A stretch of 64,000 nt of DNA from NCBI RefSeq assembly GCF_000002985.6, contig NC_003283.11, forward strand, positions 17,671,501 to 17,735,500, read 5' to 3'. The stretch comes from Caenorhabditis elegans. Taxonomy: Eukaryota > Nematoda > Chromadorea > Rhabditida > Rhabditidae. The position numbers were made by a program, and so were the translations under genes. This document shows positions 20,074 to 29,711 of this stretch, in pieces; position 1 is the stretch's first letter, and the number at the start of each line of letters is the position of its first letter. Under the pieces are notes generated by a model. That model ran no database searches. It worked only from the letters and a program-made list of their open reading frames with translations, and was not told the DNA's origin.

Positions 20074-20146
20074 TTGCCCTCATGGCTCAGTTGGGTAGAG
20101 GCTTAACTATGGCACACATGACCATGGTTCGACCCCCGGTTGTGGT
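20074..20146 (+). repeat. tRNA-like element
   Basis: CATGGCTCAGTTGGGTAGAGG and TGGTTCGACCCCC, then a T9 run. Confidence 0.72.
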
Positions 20147-20469
20147 AATTTTTTTTTGTTAGGCTTTATTTAAACCAAAAACTTGTATAAGTTAACAGTG
20201 GCAGTTGAACTTTAATAAATTAGCAAGTATAAAACTATGAAAAAAAAACATCATAAGGTCAAAAAATGTTTCTGCAAAAAAAAAAGACCACAAGTTAAGC
20301 CAAAACTGGACCTCTTAACACCACACTGTTTCTTTTTATGCTCCGAAAGAGCAAAGAGACATGAAATTTTGCATATTAATCGTATCAGGGGATTAGTTTT
20401 GTACCGAACGGTGTTAAATATTCGGAACACCGTGAAAAGTGACCTTTTGTGCAATGGACGTTGATTGGA

Positions 20470-20900
20470 GTTGCAGGAAAGCAGCTGACATTCTGGAGGA
20501 TTTGAAAAGCGGCGGACACTTGGCGGGTCTATGGTGGCGGCCGACATCTGAATGGTTTTTGGAAGTAGCCGACGTTTTAGGGGTTCTGGCAAGCAGCCGA
20601 CATTTTAAGGGTTTTCAGAAAGCATCCGACTTTTCAGTGGTTTTGAAGAGCAGCTAACATTTTAAAGTTCTTCAGTTGCAGCCAACATCTGCATGGTATT
20701 GTTAAGCAGCCGACATTTCATGGGTTCTTGCAAGCAGCCGACATTTGGAGGTCGGAGGTGGAAAACTACTCAGGAGTGTTCTTAAGGGCAGGCAACATTT
20801 GAAACTTATTCAATGTTTCAGCGCTCTTGAGACAAAACCAAGAGATCAAAAGTCCAACACTTTTAATTCGTAGTTGTGCCCGACATTTTACAGGGCTTGA
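20470..20900. repeat. GCAGCCGACATTT dispersed repeat block
   Basis: At least seven degenerate copies of a roughly 35-40 bp unit containing AGCAGCCGACATTTT and GGGTTTT. The same motif or its reverse (TGTCGGCTGC) occurs at 23425-23870, 25490-25760, 26575-27180 and 27890-28320. Confidence 0.75.
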
Positions 20901-21001
20901 CAATTTGGTTTCTGAAATCAAAAAAAAAACTAAAAATTTTTATAATTTCAAAAATATGTTTGAAAAATAGAAATTAGCATAAAATTCAACCAAAACAACA
21001 T

Positions 21002-24000
21002 TCAAGCAAGCGGAAAAGAGACATTATTCGATCGAGGAGCAATTATCGTTGTAATTTTCCGTTTCATGTCAGTTTTCGACAGTAGAAGCATCAGAGGTAG
21101 CGAGATTTCCGGGAGGTAGTTAATTATATTTAATATCACTACTACATCAACTTTGTCCATTACTTCAGTGATCCAGACTTGGGAGTTTACAATTTCAAAG
21201 AGGATGCAGATTATCTGAAAAAAACTTCAAAGCAGTTTCCTTGAATTTTTAGGAGAAATTAAATCTGACTTTCGAGAAATTTCAACTACACATCTAGCAC
21301 TGGCCCAAACGATTTAAAAAAATTAAGAAAAAAATTTGACCGCAGCGGGGGTCGAACCTTGGTCTTGTGGGTCATACCCAACCCTCTACTCCACTGAGCC
21401 ATCTGATAAACCAAAAAAAAAATTTTTTTTTTTTAAATCAAGGTTTTTCATGAATCTGTATTATTCTGAGCATAGTTTTTCAGAAGAAAAATCCAGTTTT
21501 GCTGTGAAATCCGTTTTTTTTTTGCGATTCTCTATTAAATTTTCCTAATAGTAAGTTTTGTTTAAACCCTAATTTCTTCTCTGAAAAATTGTTGTAATCG
21601 ATATTTTCCAGCACACTAATTCAAAACAACAATTTTTGACCGCTGCGGGGATTGAACCCCGGTCGTGTGGGCCATAGTCAAGCCTCTACCCAACTGAGCC
21701 ACTCATTCAAAAACGTTTGGGAAAAAACGCACGAGGATTGAATTTCACGTAGAATTTGAATTTTGAATTTATTTTTATTCAAAAATATCTGAAAACTCAC
21801 CCCATAAAACAGAATAGTGATGAAAAGCTGCACAAAAACTCTCTGTTTTCCGTTTTCCGAAGTTCTTCTGGACAGGACTTGCTGTGTCATTCTCCGAACA
21901 TGGAAATAAAGCACAATATAACAAATGATGGATCCAAACGGAAAAATGTAGAAAATCCGGTTAATGAGCATTTGGTAGCCCGGATAGCCGGTATCCACGA
22001 ATCCGATTCTTCGGATATAAATTCTCCGGAGTTCTGAGGTTTGGATAAGAATCACTGCAGCGATGGATGCCAGAAATGCACATAGGGAAACGAGGAACAG
22101 GATACGAGCTCTGAAAAATGAGATAATTGGAAACCCGCGAGATGTCCGCTGCCACTTGGAAATCGGCAGAATTTCTGTGTTTAGGAGAACTGAAATATGC
22201 CAGCACGGTGTCGGCTGCAACTCGAAATAGTGCTAAACTTTGCAATTCTGGTGGTTCAAAGCATATCAGCAAACCAAATAAAGCAAAACAAAATTTTTTG
22301 ACCGCAGTGGGGATTGAACCCGGGACCTTCTATGTCAAAGCTAAACCTCTACCCGACTGAGCCACCGGGTCAAAATAAAATTTTCGCGGAAAAATGAGCT
22401 GAAGCAAAATTTTGCGTAGAATTCAGTTTTTCAGTACCGAAAACTACCGAAAACTTGCTCTAAACCATGATTTCTTAATCCTCGTTATTGAAAACCCGAG
22501 ATATATCGGCTGCAACTCGATTTTATACTAAATTTCGCAATTCCAGGACACTAAAGCATGTCAGCTATACAAATAAAACAAAATAAAAAATTTTGACTGC
22601 AGCGAGGATTGAACCCCGGACCTTCTGTGTCATAGCTGAACCTCTACCCGACTGAGCCACAGGTCAAAATAGAATTTTCTCGGACAAATGTGCTAGAACC
22701 AAATTTTGCGCAGAATTCAAATTTCATTACAATTTTTCTTCAAAATTCACAACAAACCTATTAAAAGCGCGTCTCCAAATCTCTGGATGCATGCAACTCA
22801 ACAATTGATTAAAAATCAACGGGTACAACATTAAAATTGAAAAATATTTAATAATATAGTCAGAATAAAGCGCGAATTGCAAGAAAAACGGGGTTTCTTC
22901 GAAAATCCAAGCCATTATCAGTGATAACATGGAAGTGGAAGTCAAAATACAAGTGATAAGACACTGATAAGCAATCATTCGAAAAATCGAATGAATATTG
23001 TAATACGAGCTCCAAAATTGATAGAAAAAGGCCAAAAATATGAAAATTTCAGTGAGCTTCCAACCGTTGAGCAACAGGGTTTTCTGAGGGAAGATGAAGC
23101 TGATTTGCTCATTTTTTGGCATAAAAATTTCGAAATTTGTGAGATTTAAGAGATTTTGAAATTCCATTGGCTTGAGAATCAGGAAAACGGGCATTTTTTG
23201 TAATAAAGTGAGGAAAGTTTGGAAGACAATCTATATACAAAATATAATTAGTGGGCATTTTTTGATATTTTCAAGCGCTTAAAATGTTTTTTTTTTGGTT
23301 TTTAATGTTTTTTTTCCATTTTTCAAAGTTTGACAAAAGGCGGGAAAAATAATTAGCGGGTTTTTGGGAAAATGGCGGTTGTTTTGAATTTTTAAGAGAA
23401 GAAAATTGGAAACAAAAAGAAAATGTAGTCGCGGCAGACGTTTCACAAGTTTTTAAGTATTTGTTAAGCTGCAGCCGACAGTTTGAGGTTTACTTTCTAA
23501 ACTAGCAGCCGGCATTTTCTTGGTCAAGAAATGTAAATTATTTGAGTGCAGCGGACACTTCACGGGTCCCTAGTTAAAAGGCGATCACGGCTTGAGGTTT
23601 ACAGCGGACATCTCCCGGGTTTCTGTAACGACCAAACCGAGCAGCCGACGTTTTCCAGTTTTGGGATTTTTTAGCAGCGGAGAGTTTACAATACATTTTT
23701 CTTAGTGGCAGACACTTCACAGGATCCCTAACAAATGTAGACTTTTAACAGGTTTTCGCGAAGCTGTCAACATTAGCGATTGCTAGCAGCCGACGTTTCG
23801 CTGGTACCTATTGAATGTTGTTGGTTGCAGCGGGCATTTAAGTCCTGAGCAGCCGACACCTCTCTGTCCCCAACTAACCTTGTAAAAACCCACAAACTAA
23901 CGGGTTTTGCTGCAAAATGAATACACCGATTAAAAGCCATCAAAAATATCATTTCCGCCGAAAAATAATCTCCAAACCAATCGAACCACATAGCAACCTG

Positions 24001-24402
24001 GACCACTTCGTAATACGGACTATATAAATCTTCCACAGTAGAATCGTCAAAAAGTCTTAAAAACAACGCTAAAAACGTTGAAAATGATGTTTTAAGCAAT
24101 GATAATGTGCCAAAAATAATCAGAATTCCGTAAAATGAAGATTGAATTCTCTCTTTTGCCGGAGTGCAGTAATGAGTAATAAGGAAGCTTGTAGTGATAG
24201 TAATCCCGAGAATTTTGATGAAATTTGGAAGCATATAATATAAATGCAGGTCTGAACGTCCTGGCGTCAAGATTTCAGCACAAGTCGCGCAATTTCTGAT
24301 ACAATTATCAAATCGTAGGCAAGGCATGGTGTTCGTCTTAAATGATAGTAATAGTTTAACTTTTCCAACGTCATCTCCACTAAAAAGGAAGATTTCGGGC
24401 AT
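21002..24402 (-). CDS. nematode serpentine receptor (7TM GPCR) with two candidate first exons
   Basis: The shared exons are 22110-21801 (TM4-TM6) and 21214-21002 (TM7 and tail). Two upstream exons both encode an N-terminus plus TM1-TM3 and both end in a phase-2 donor. Exon 1a, 24402-23879, gives a 348-aa product. Exon 1b, 23194-22758, gives 319 aa. Exon 1a has a Cys-rich N-terminus (RNCATC) and DYFSAEMIFLMAFNRC at TM3. Exon 1b has KYFSILMLYPLIFNQLL at the same place. The second half (INRIFYIFPFGSIICYIVLY, SENGKQRV, INYLPEISLPLML) is clearly related to the receptor at 26006-27697. The class is not certain (srx, srv or srxa type). Exon 1a or 1b may be an orphan of a lost gene rather than an alternative exon. 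Introns hold tRNA-like elements and TGTCGGCTGC repeats. Confidence 0.7.
21337..21407 (-). repeat. tRNA-like element in receptor intron
   Basis: Reverse complement: GATGGCTCAGTGGAGTAGAGG and AAGGTTCGACCCCC. Confidence 0.72.
21637..21706 (-). repeat. tRNA-like element in receptor intron
   Basis: Reverse complement: AGTGGCTCAGTTGGGTAGAGG and GGGGTTCAATCCCC. Confidence 0.75.
22205..22735. repeat. tandem duplication of a roughly 225-bp block holding tRNA-like elements
   Basis: 22205-22430 and 22510-22735 share GGCTGCAACTCGA, AAGCATRTCAGC, a minus-strand tRNA-like element (22299-22371 and 22595-22665), then TTTTGCG(T/C)AGAATTC. They are clearly alignable along their length. Confidence 0.75.
23425..23870. 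repeat. GCAGCCGACA repeat block between the two candidate first exons
   Basis: Repeated GCAGCCGACA(G/T)TTT and GCGGACATCTC-type units separated by 30-50 bp. Confidence 0.7.
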
Positions 24403-24689
24403 TTTTTGAAATATAAAACTTTCTGCTTAAAAATCTAGACTCAAACATCACAAAAAGCTCCGAATCTCAAGTCATAATTATAGTTCACGAGTTGTGTAGA
24501 TTTTGGCAAAAAATTGAGACTTAGTGACGTGTCAGGTGCTACTGAAAAGTTGAAAAGTGTTGGGAACCCGGGAGATGTCGGCTGCAAAAAACACCTTCAA
24601 TATGTCGGGCATTGTGTATTATGAAACCCGTAAAATGTCGGCTGCGGGTACTAACAAACAGAATAAATTAACAATTTAATTTTCAAAAA

Positions 24690-25348
24690 TTAACAAATTC
24701 CAACATGAGCACACGCAGACTCCGGTGAGCTTCCAGATTTCAGAAATTGAACAATATTCGAGAAAAATGGGCTCAAGTAGTCCGTGCATTGCCTGGTAAC
24801 GTCTATTGGCAGTGGAAAGTTTGAGCAGAGTTCTGTCTGAATTGAAAAAAATTACTATTTATTTCTGTTTAAAAAAAATGTAACGAAAAATTGTTAAATG
24901 AAAAATCTTTAGCTTAAAATTTAGAGCATTTAGTTAGTTAAAAGTTTTTTGATAGCTATCTCTGTTGCGGAGATATAGAGCTTTGAAAAAGGTAAGCGAG
25001 ACAGTGTGGGCGAGGGGAGACGCAGAGACCCTCCTCCCCCTGCGTCTCCCCTCCCCTACACTCTCTCGCACCGCAAATCTAAAAACCTTCATATCTCCTT
25101 TGGCAGTAGAGCTCGACAAAAATTTTAAAACAACAGAATATTCAAAATTTAATGATCTACATTTTAGTTTTATAGCTACTTACCGATGTTTGCTCTAAAA
25201 ACTTTGGCAAATCTTCCAAGTCGGCGACCAGTGCTTGTTCAAAGAGATTTGTGCACAATGAGCAAAATAATGGAGAAGGATAGGAGTAGACTATGGGAAT
25301 TGATACAAAAATAGTGATAGTTAAGAGTAGAAACGCTGAGGGACTCAT
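24690..25348 (-). CDS. saposin B-type (SPP-like) small secreted protein
   Basis: Exons 25348-25184 and 24836-24690 encode 103 aa. The signal peptide (PSAFLLLTITIFVSIPIVYS) is followed by FCSLC. Exon 2 carries ELC, QC, then SAC and a C-terminal GIC, making six cysteines. The phase-0 intron after Cys2 matches the three saposin-like genes at 12.6-15.5 kb. The intron contains a hairpin element instead of tRNA-like copies. Secretion is expected; lipid or membrane binding is inferred from the fold. Confidence 0.8.
24918..25160. repeat. hairpin element in saposin intron
   Basis: GGCGAGGGGAGACGCAGAGACC faces CCTGCGTCTCCCCTCCCC. An isolated copy away from the 0-12 kb cluster. Confidence 0.85.
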
Positions 25349-26005
25349 TCTTGAGGCAGGAGTGGGAAAGTTAGTGATAAGGGGCTGATTTTATAGGTAA
25401 AAATGTTGAAAAACAATTGAGAAGTCATTGATAAGAAATTATATGTTTAAATGGATTTTGAAGTGAAAAACAAGAAAATATCGCAGACAATTCAAACCCG
25501 AGAGGTGTCGGCTGCAACACAAAAAATATTTGAAAACCCTTACGGAGTGGGTCGCAATATTGGAAAGATATGTTCAATCCCGAGAGACGTCGGCCGCAAC
25601 TTTAAGCCAGTAGAATGCCGGTCGCTGTTGGGAACATATGAAAGAGCAAATATTCTTGAAATCCCGTGACGTGTCGGCTGCAGCTTGAAATCAAAGTATA
25701 TAAAAACAGCGTAAGATGTTGACCGCATAAAACCCGGGAAACGTCAGCCTCAAAATTCTGCGCCATATTCCTGCCTCTTATCAGATGGGCTGCACAGTGT
25801 GGCTCAGTTGGTATTAGGTATGCTCGCGGCACAGGAGGTCAGGGGTTCGATGCCCCGAGATGGTATATAGGTTTTGTTAGGTGAGAAGTTTGAATTTTGT
25901 ACTCTCAAATAGCGAACATTGATTTATAAAGCTTATATTGCACTTCTTCACACGGAAAATGTGACACGAAAAATAAATAAAAAAAAACTTTTATTCAAAA
26001 TCACT
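25349..26005. other. intergenic, saposin gene to receptor
   Basis: Contains TGTCGGCTGC repeats (25490-25760) and a tRNA-like element (25796-25869). Confidence 0.6.
25796..25869 (+). repeat. tRNA-like element with GGTATATAGG tail
   Basis: GTGTGGCTCAGTTGGTATTAG and AGGGGTTCGATGCCCC. The tail TATATAGGTTTTG, GTGAGAAG, TTTGAATTTT matches the right half of the pair at 16920-17098. Confidence 0.75.
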
Positions 26006-27697
26006 TTAAAAACATGCAAGTCTATTCCTAAAACTTTCAGCCTTCTTCCGAAACTCCTGATTTCCAACGAGGAGCATTATTGACAAGGCCACCTCGGGTA
26101 AATAACTAAATATATTCAATAAAGTCACTAGGGAAACTTTTTTCATGACTGTATACGACCAATCTCTCGTGTTCAAAAACTCAAATGTCAAGCTTGTGAT
26201 CTGAAAAATTTCAGTTTCAGCGAGTGAAAAGAATCCTTAAGCTTACCCCATAAATCACAATTGTGACTAAAAGTTGCTCTGAAACTCCCTGCTTCCCACT
26301 TTCAGCAGTTTGTGGCGAAATTATCGATGTTTTCCGCTCCATTTTTAGTATATAATAGTAAATTGCAAAGTAGCACAAAATGGCTCCAAACGGGAAAATA
26401 TAGAAGCACCGATTGATGAGAAGTTGGCCCTTTACAGTTCCGCTGTCCACTAGTCCGATGCTTATGTAAAAGATTCGAATCATCCCGGAAACTTGGATGA
26501 GGGTAATGGCTGTTGTCAATGAAATGAGGAGGCAGATGAAGATGATTAATGGGGTGCGGAATCTGGAAAATGGGGGGATGTGAGGTGTCGGCTGCTGAGA
26601 AACTGGAGAGTATTAGGAACGATCCTGTGACCGGGGTGTATCGGTCGCTGAGACCCGGGAAATGTCTGTTGCGAGCTCAGAAATGTTTCAGAAGCCGCAA
26701 GCCTGTGAGGCATCGGCCGCACACTCTCAAAATATTAACCTGTGAGTTGTCTGCCGCTTGTTAGCACGAATCCGTCAAGGGTTCCGTCGCCGCAAGTCTG
26801 TGAGCTGTCGGTCGCATACCGTAGAACTCGAAAAAAGACTATTGCGAGCTCGTAAGGTGGCCTACCGCAACATCCAGGACACCCGACAACTCACGGTTTA
26901 CTTAAAATGTTACGACGCACGCCACAGACCCGTACAGTGTCGGCCGCATACGAGTGCACACCGGAGTAGAATCACGTCAGAGTTCCCAAACTTAGCAGCC
27001 GACACCTCATGGGTTTCAAAATTTTGTCTCCTTACAGACGAGACTTTATTGGCCTTTTAATGGGATTTTTCACTAAGCAGCCGACACCTCATCCGTTCCA
27101 CAAAGAGGCCTCATTCGCAGCGGCCGACACCTCACGGCCACCAGATATCGGAGCCGCGAACCATCGGCTGCTACCAATTACCTACCTCTTCGAAACGAAT
27201 ATATCCAAAAATTTTGCTTTCACACCACAAACCACCGCCAACCGATTAACAGCCATCACGAAAACCATGAGTTGCGAGAAATAGTCGCCGGTGAAACTGC
27301 CATACAACGAGAATTGCAGCCATATTTTCACAAAATTACCAAGTGTCGGGCTCTTCTCAGCGACAAGAGCAAAAACGTATGCTCCAAGTGATAATATACT
27401 TCGAGCAGACAAAATAGCACAAAACCAAGTGACAAGCTCCGAGAATTGGGTGGTTTTATTGGCTTTTTGAGTGTAGAAAATGTACAAAAAGTGTACGAGC
27501 ACTGAGAGGAGTTGGACTAATAGATAGAGCACTGACAGGCTTGACATATGATGGTCAGTGAGATCTGAGACCTCATCAACGGATAAGCAGCCGGGTTGAA
27601 GGCCCGGTCCGGGCTTTAATGCTTGAAGGCACCCTCCAGAGTCACCTGGCATTGGAGTTGAGATGTCTGGATCAATTCCTTTGATGAGGTACAACAT
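26006..27697 (-). CDS. nematode serpentine receptor (7TM GPCR), paralogue of the receptor at 21.0-24.4 kb
   Basis: Three minus-strand exons, 27697-27186, 26562-26247 and 26200-26006, encode 340 aa; an upstream in-frame ATG at 27787 would add 30 residues. Phases 2 and 0 are the same as in the neighbour. TM3 has DYFSQLMVFVMAVNRLAVV. The middle has LLINRCFYIFPFGAILCYF. The loop before TM6 has TAESGKQGVSEQL, and TM7 has NIFSYLPEVALSIMLL. The ECL/N-terminal region has cysteines (GGC, PGC) like exon 1a of the neighbour. Receptor class is not assigned with certainty. Intron 1 (about 620 bp) is filled with TGTCGGCTGC repeats. Confidence 0.8.
26575..27180. repeat. TGTCGGCTGC repeat block filling receptor intron 1
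   Basis: Units such as GAGGTGTCGGCTGC and CTGTGAG(C/G)TGTCGGTCGC in the left part. The right part is inverted (GCAGCCGACACCTCA), with the switch near 26900-27000. Confidence 0.75.
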
Positions 27698-28506
27698 TTT
27701 TGGGTGGTAGTAATATTGCAAAAAATTAGACTGAAGTTTGGCTGTGGCTGGATATGTAATTACAAGGTGGAGTTTTTTTCTCGGCAAAATGGCAGGTAAT
27801 TACACCCCCGGTTGAGTATTTGGCCAGTAGATAGCCTTTTGAAAGTGGTGAATTTTTTTGCTGAATAATTGAAAATATCAGCTGAAATGTGCGGGAGAAA
27901 TGCCGGCTGCTGACCAGTCAGGTGTTGCATGCTATAAACCCGGAAAAAGTCGGATGCAAGCCTGGGAAAGACAGATGCTACAATCCTGAGAAATGTCGGC
28001 TGGTAGAAATTAAAACTTGTTAGTGGTAAACACCAGCAAACACGAAATATGTCAAAGGCAAACCTGTAAGGTGTGGGCTGCCGCAAGCCTGGAGAACGTC
28101 AACTAACACCTAGAAAATGTAGCAAGCCTGAAAAAGGCCGGATGCTAACTTGTGATTTGTCGGCTGCTACGAGCCTGGAAGAAATTAGCTGCGAACCTGT
28201 AAAATGACCGATGCAACAAACTCGGAATATGTCTACTGCTAACTTAAGAAATGTCAGCCGCTAGCCTGTAAGGGGTCGGCTGCCAACCTGCAAACTGTCG
28301 GCTGCAGCAACTACCTTCACATCATATTTCTGTTGCAACATACAAAAAAACTTACGATTTTCACAAAGAATTGTCATTTTTTCAAATTTATTTTATTCAC
28401 GTGAAATCAAATATTCTCACCGTCCGTTCCACATTTACAAACCGCCCGTTTTTGATTTATTTCCGAATATTTTTCGATCGGCGTTTGTGATTATCACTCA
28501 TTTAAG
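27698..28506. other. intergenic, receptor to small gene
   Basis: Dominated by TGTCGGCTGC-type repeats (27890-28320). AT-rich before 28507. Confidence 0.6.
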
Positions 28507-28810
28507 ATGAGAATCAGTGAGTTTCAGACCTTTTTTACAGTTAAAGCTTCAAATTATCTTTTCAGAAGTATTTTTCATACTGTGTTTTATTACAAATTTG
28601 GCACTTACAACGGGTTATCCTAACACTAAATCTGCGGATAATGAAATTAGTGCTCCAGGTAGTGATACACTTTTCAGAGAATGAAAAACTTGAATTTTTA
28701 CAGAAAACACAGTTAAATGTCATCCAATTCAGCTCAATCCCCGCGCTTCAAGAAATCCCGACAGTCTGATGCAAATATTTTTATTTCTTAAAAACTCCTA
28801 CTCCAATTGA
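28507..28810 (+). CDS. possible small secreted protein, unrecognised
   Basis: Exons 28507-28516, 28566-28658 and 28704-28810 join in consistent phases to give 69 aa. A signal peptide (RIKVFFILCFITNLALTTG) precedes TVKCHPIQLNPRAS. Downstream sequence in other frames also looks protein-coding (SSELFKKNFEICQYF near 28830-28890; HVCNQEDYICNPSNYP near 29050). The true gene may therefore be longer and frameshifted, that is, a relic. No family recognised. Confidence 0.4.
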
Positions 28811-29711
28811 AATTTTTAACTGATCCTGTCAATAGTAGTGAGCTGTTCAAGAAAAACTTTGAAATCTGCCAATACTTCCTTCTGAACAAGCCCACAGAGT
28901 TTGATAGTAGAAACAATATGAATGCTGAAAAGAGTTTATTGTACATTGTTCACAGCTGAGCACTTTTTGATTTTCTTCAGTTTCAATATTTTTCTGACAA
29001 CTTTGATCAAGTCAATCAGCACAAAGACGGATAAAAAGGCAAACTCCATGTTTGCAATCAGGAAGATTACATTTGCAATCCAAGCAACTACCCTGAAAAT
29101 GTACCACTTGAGAAACTAAATCAAAATCAGCTGAGTATTCTGTGGTCTTCATGAGAATACCAAAAATAGGTTGTTTTTTTTTGGTATCGCATGGTTATGT
29201 AATACTCAGCTTTTAATCAACTAAAAATCGTTTAATCAGCCTCGATAAGCCTGTTGTAAACTCACAAATTTCCATTAATCATTTTGCAAGAACGTGCGAT
29301 CAGTCTGATTGAATATTTAGAAATAATTTAAATGAGTTTAAAACAAGCAATGCTTGATTTAACAGAAAGTTGAATGAAAGGTTCACGGAGTATTTCTAAT
29401 ATTTGAATAGAACATGAATATAATTGAATATAGAATACTGTTCGGATTGAAATAACAACTGCCTCTTCATATTGTCTCCTGCATTCCCGTGTAGATATAC
29501 ATTTGTTTACAGCCGAAACTTGCAAGTGTTTGTCGTCATCTGTTGGTTTGCAGAGCCATTAACATTAACCATCCTCAAAAATTACGGAAAATAGCAACAT
29601 AGCTCTAAATACCAAACGCCAAATCTTTCTGCACGAACACACCCTACCTAATGATGAGTACATGTCTGAGATAAAACGTATCTCGCAAAATTGCACATTT
29701 CATCTGACATA
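28811..29711. other. intergenic with possible coding relic at its left end
   Basis: 28824-29140 has short open stretches with protein-like composition in shifting frames. The rest is AT-rich. Confidence 0.45.

Larger units (their letters stand above)
19449..21001. other. intergenic, transporter to receptor
   Basis: Contains two plus-strand tRNA-like elements and a block of GCAGCCGACA repeats (20470-20900). No exon is supportable. Confidence 0.6.
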
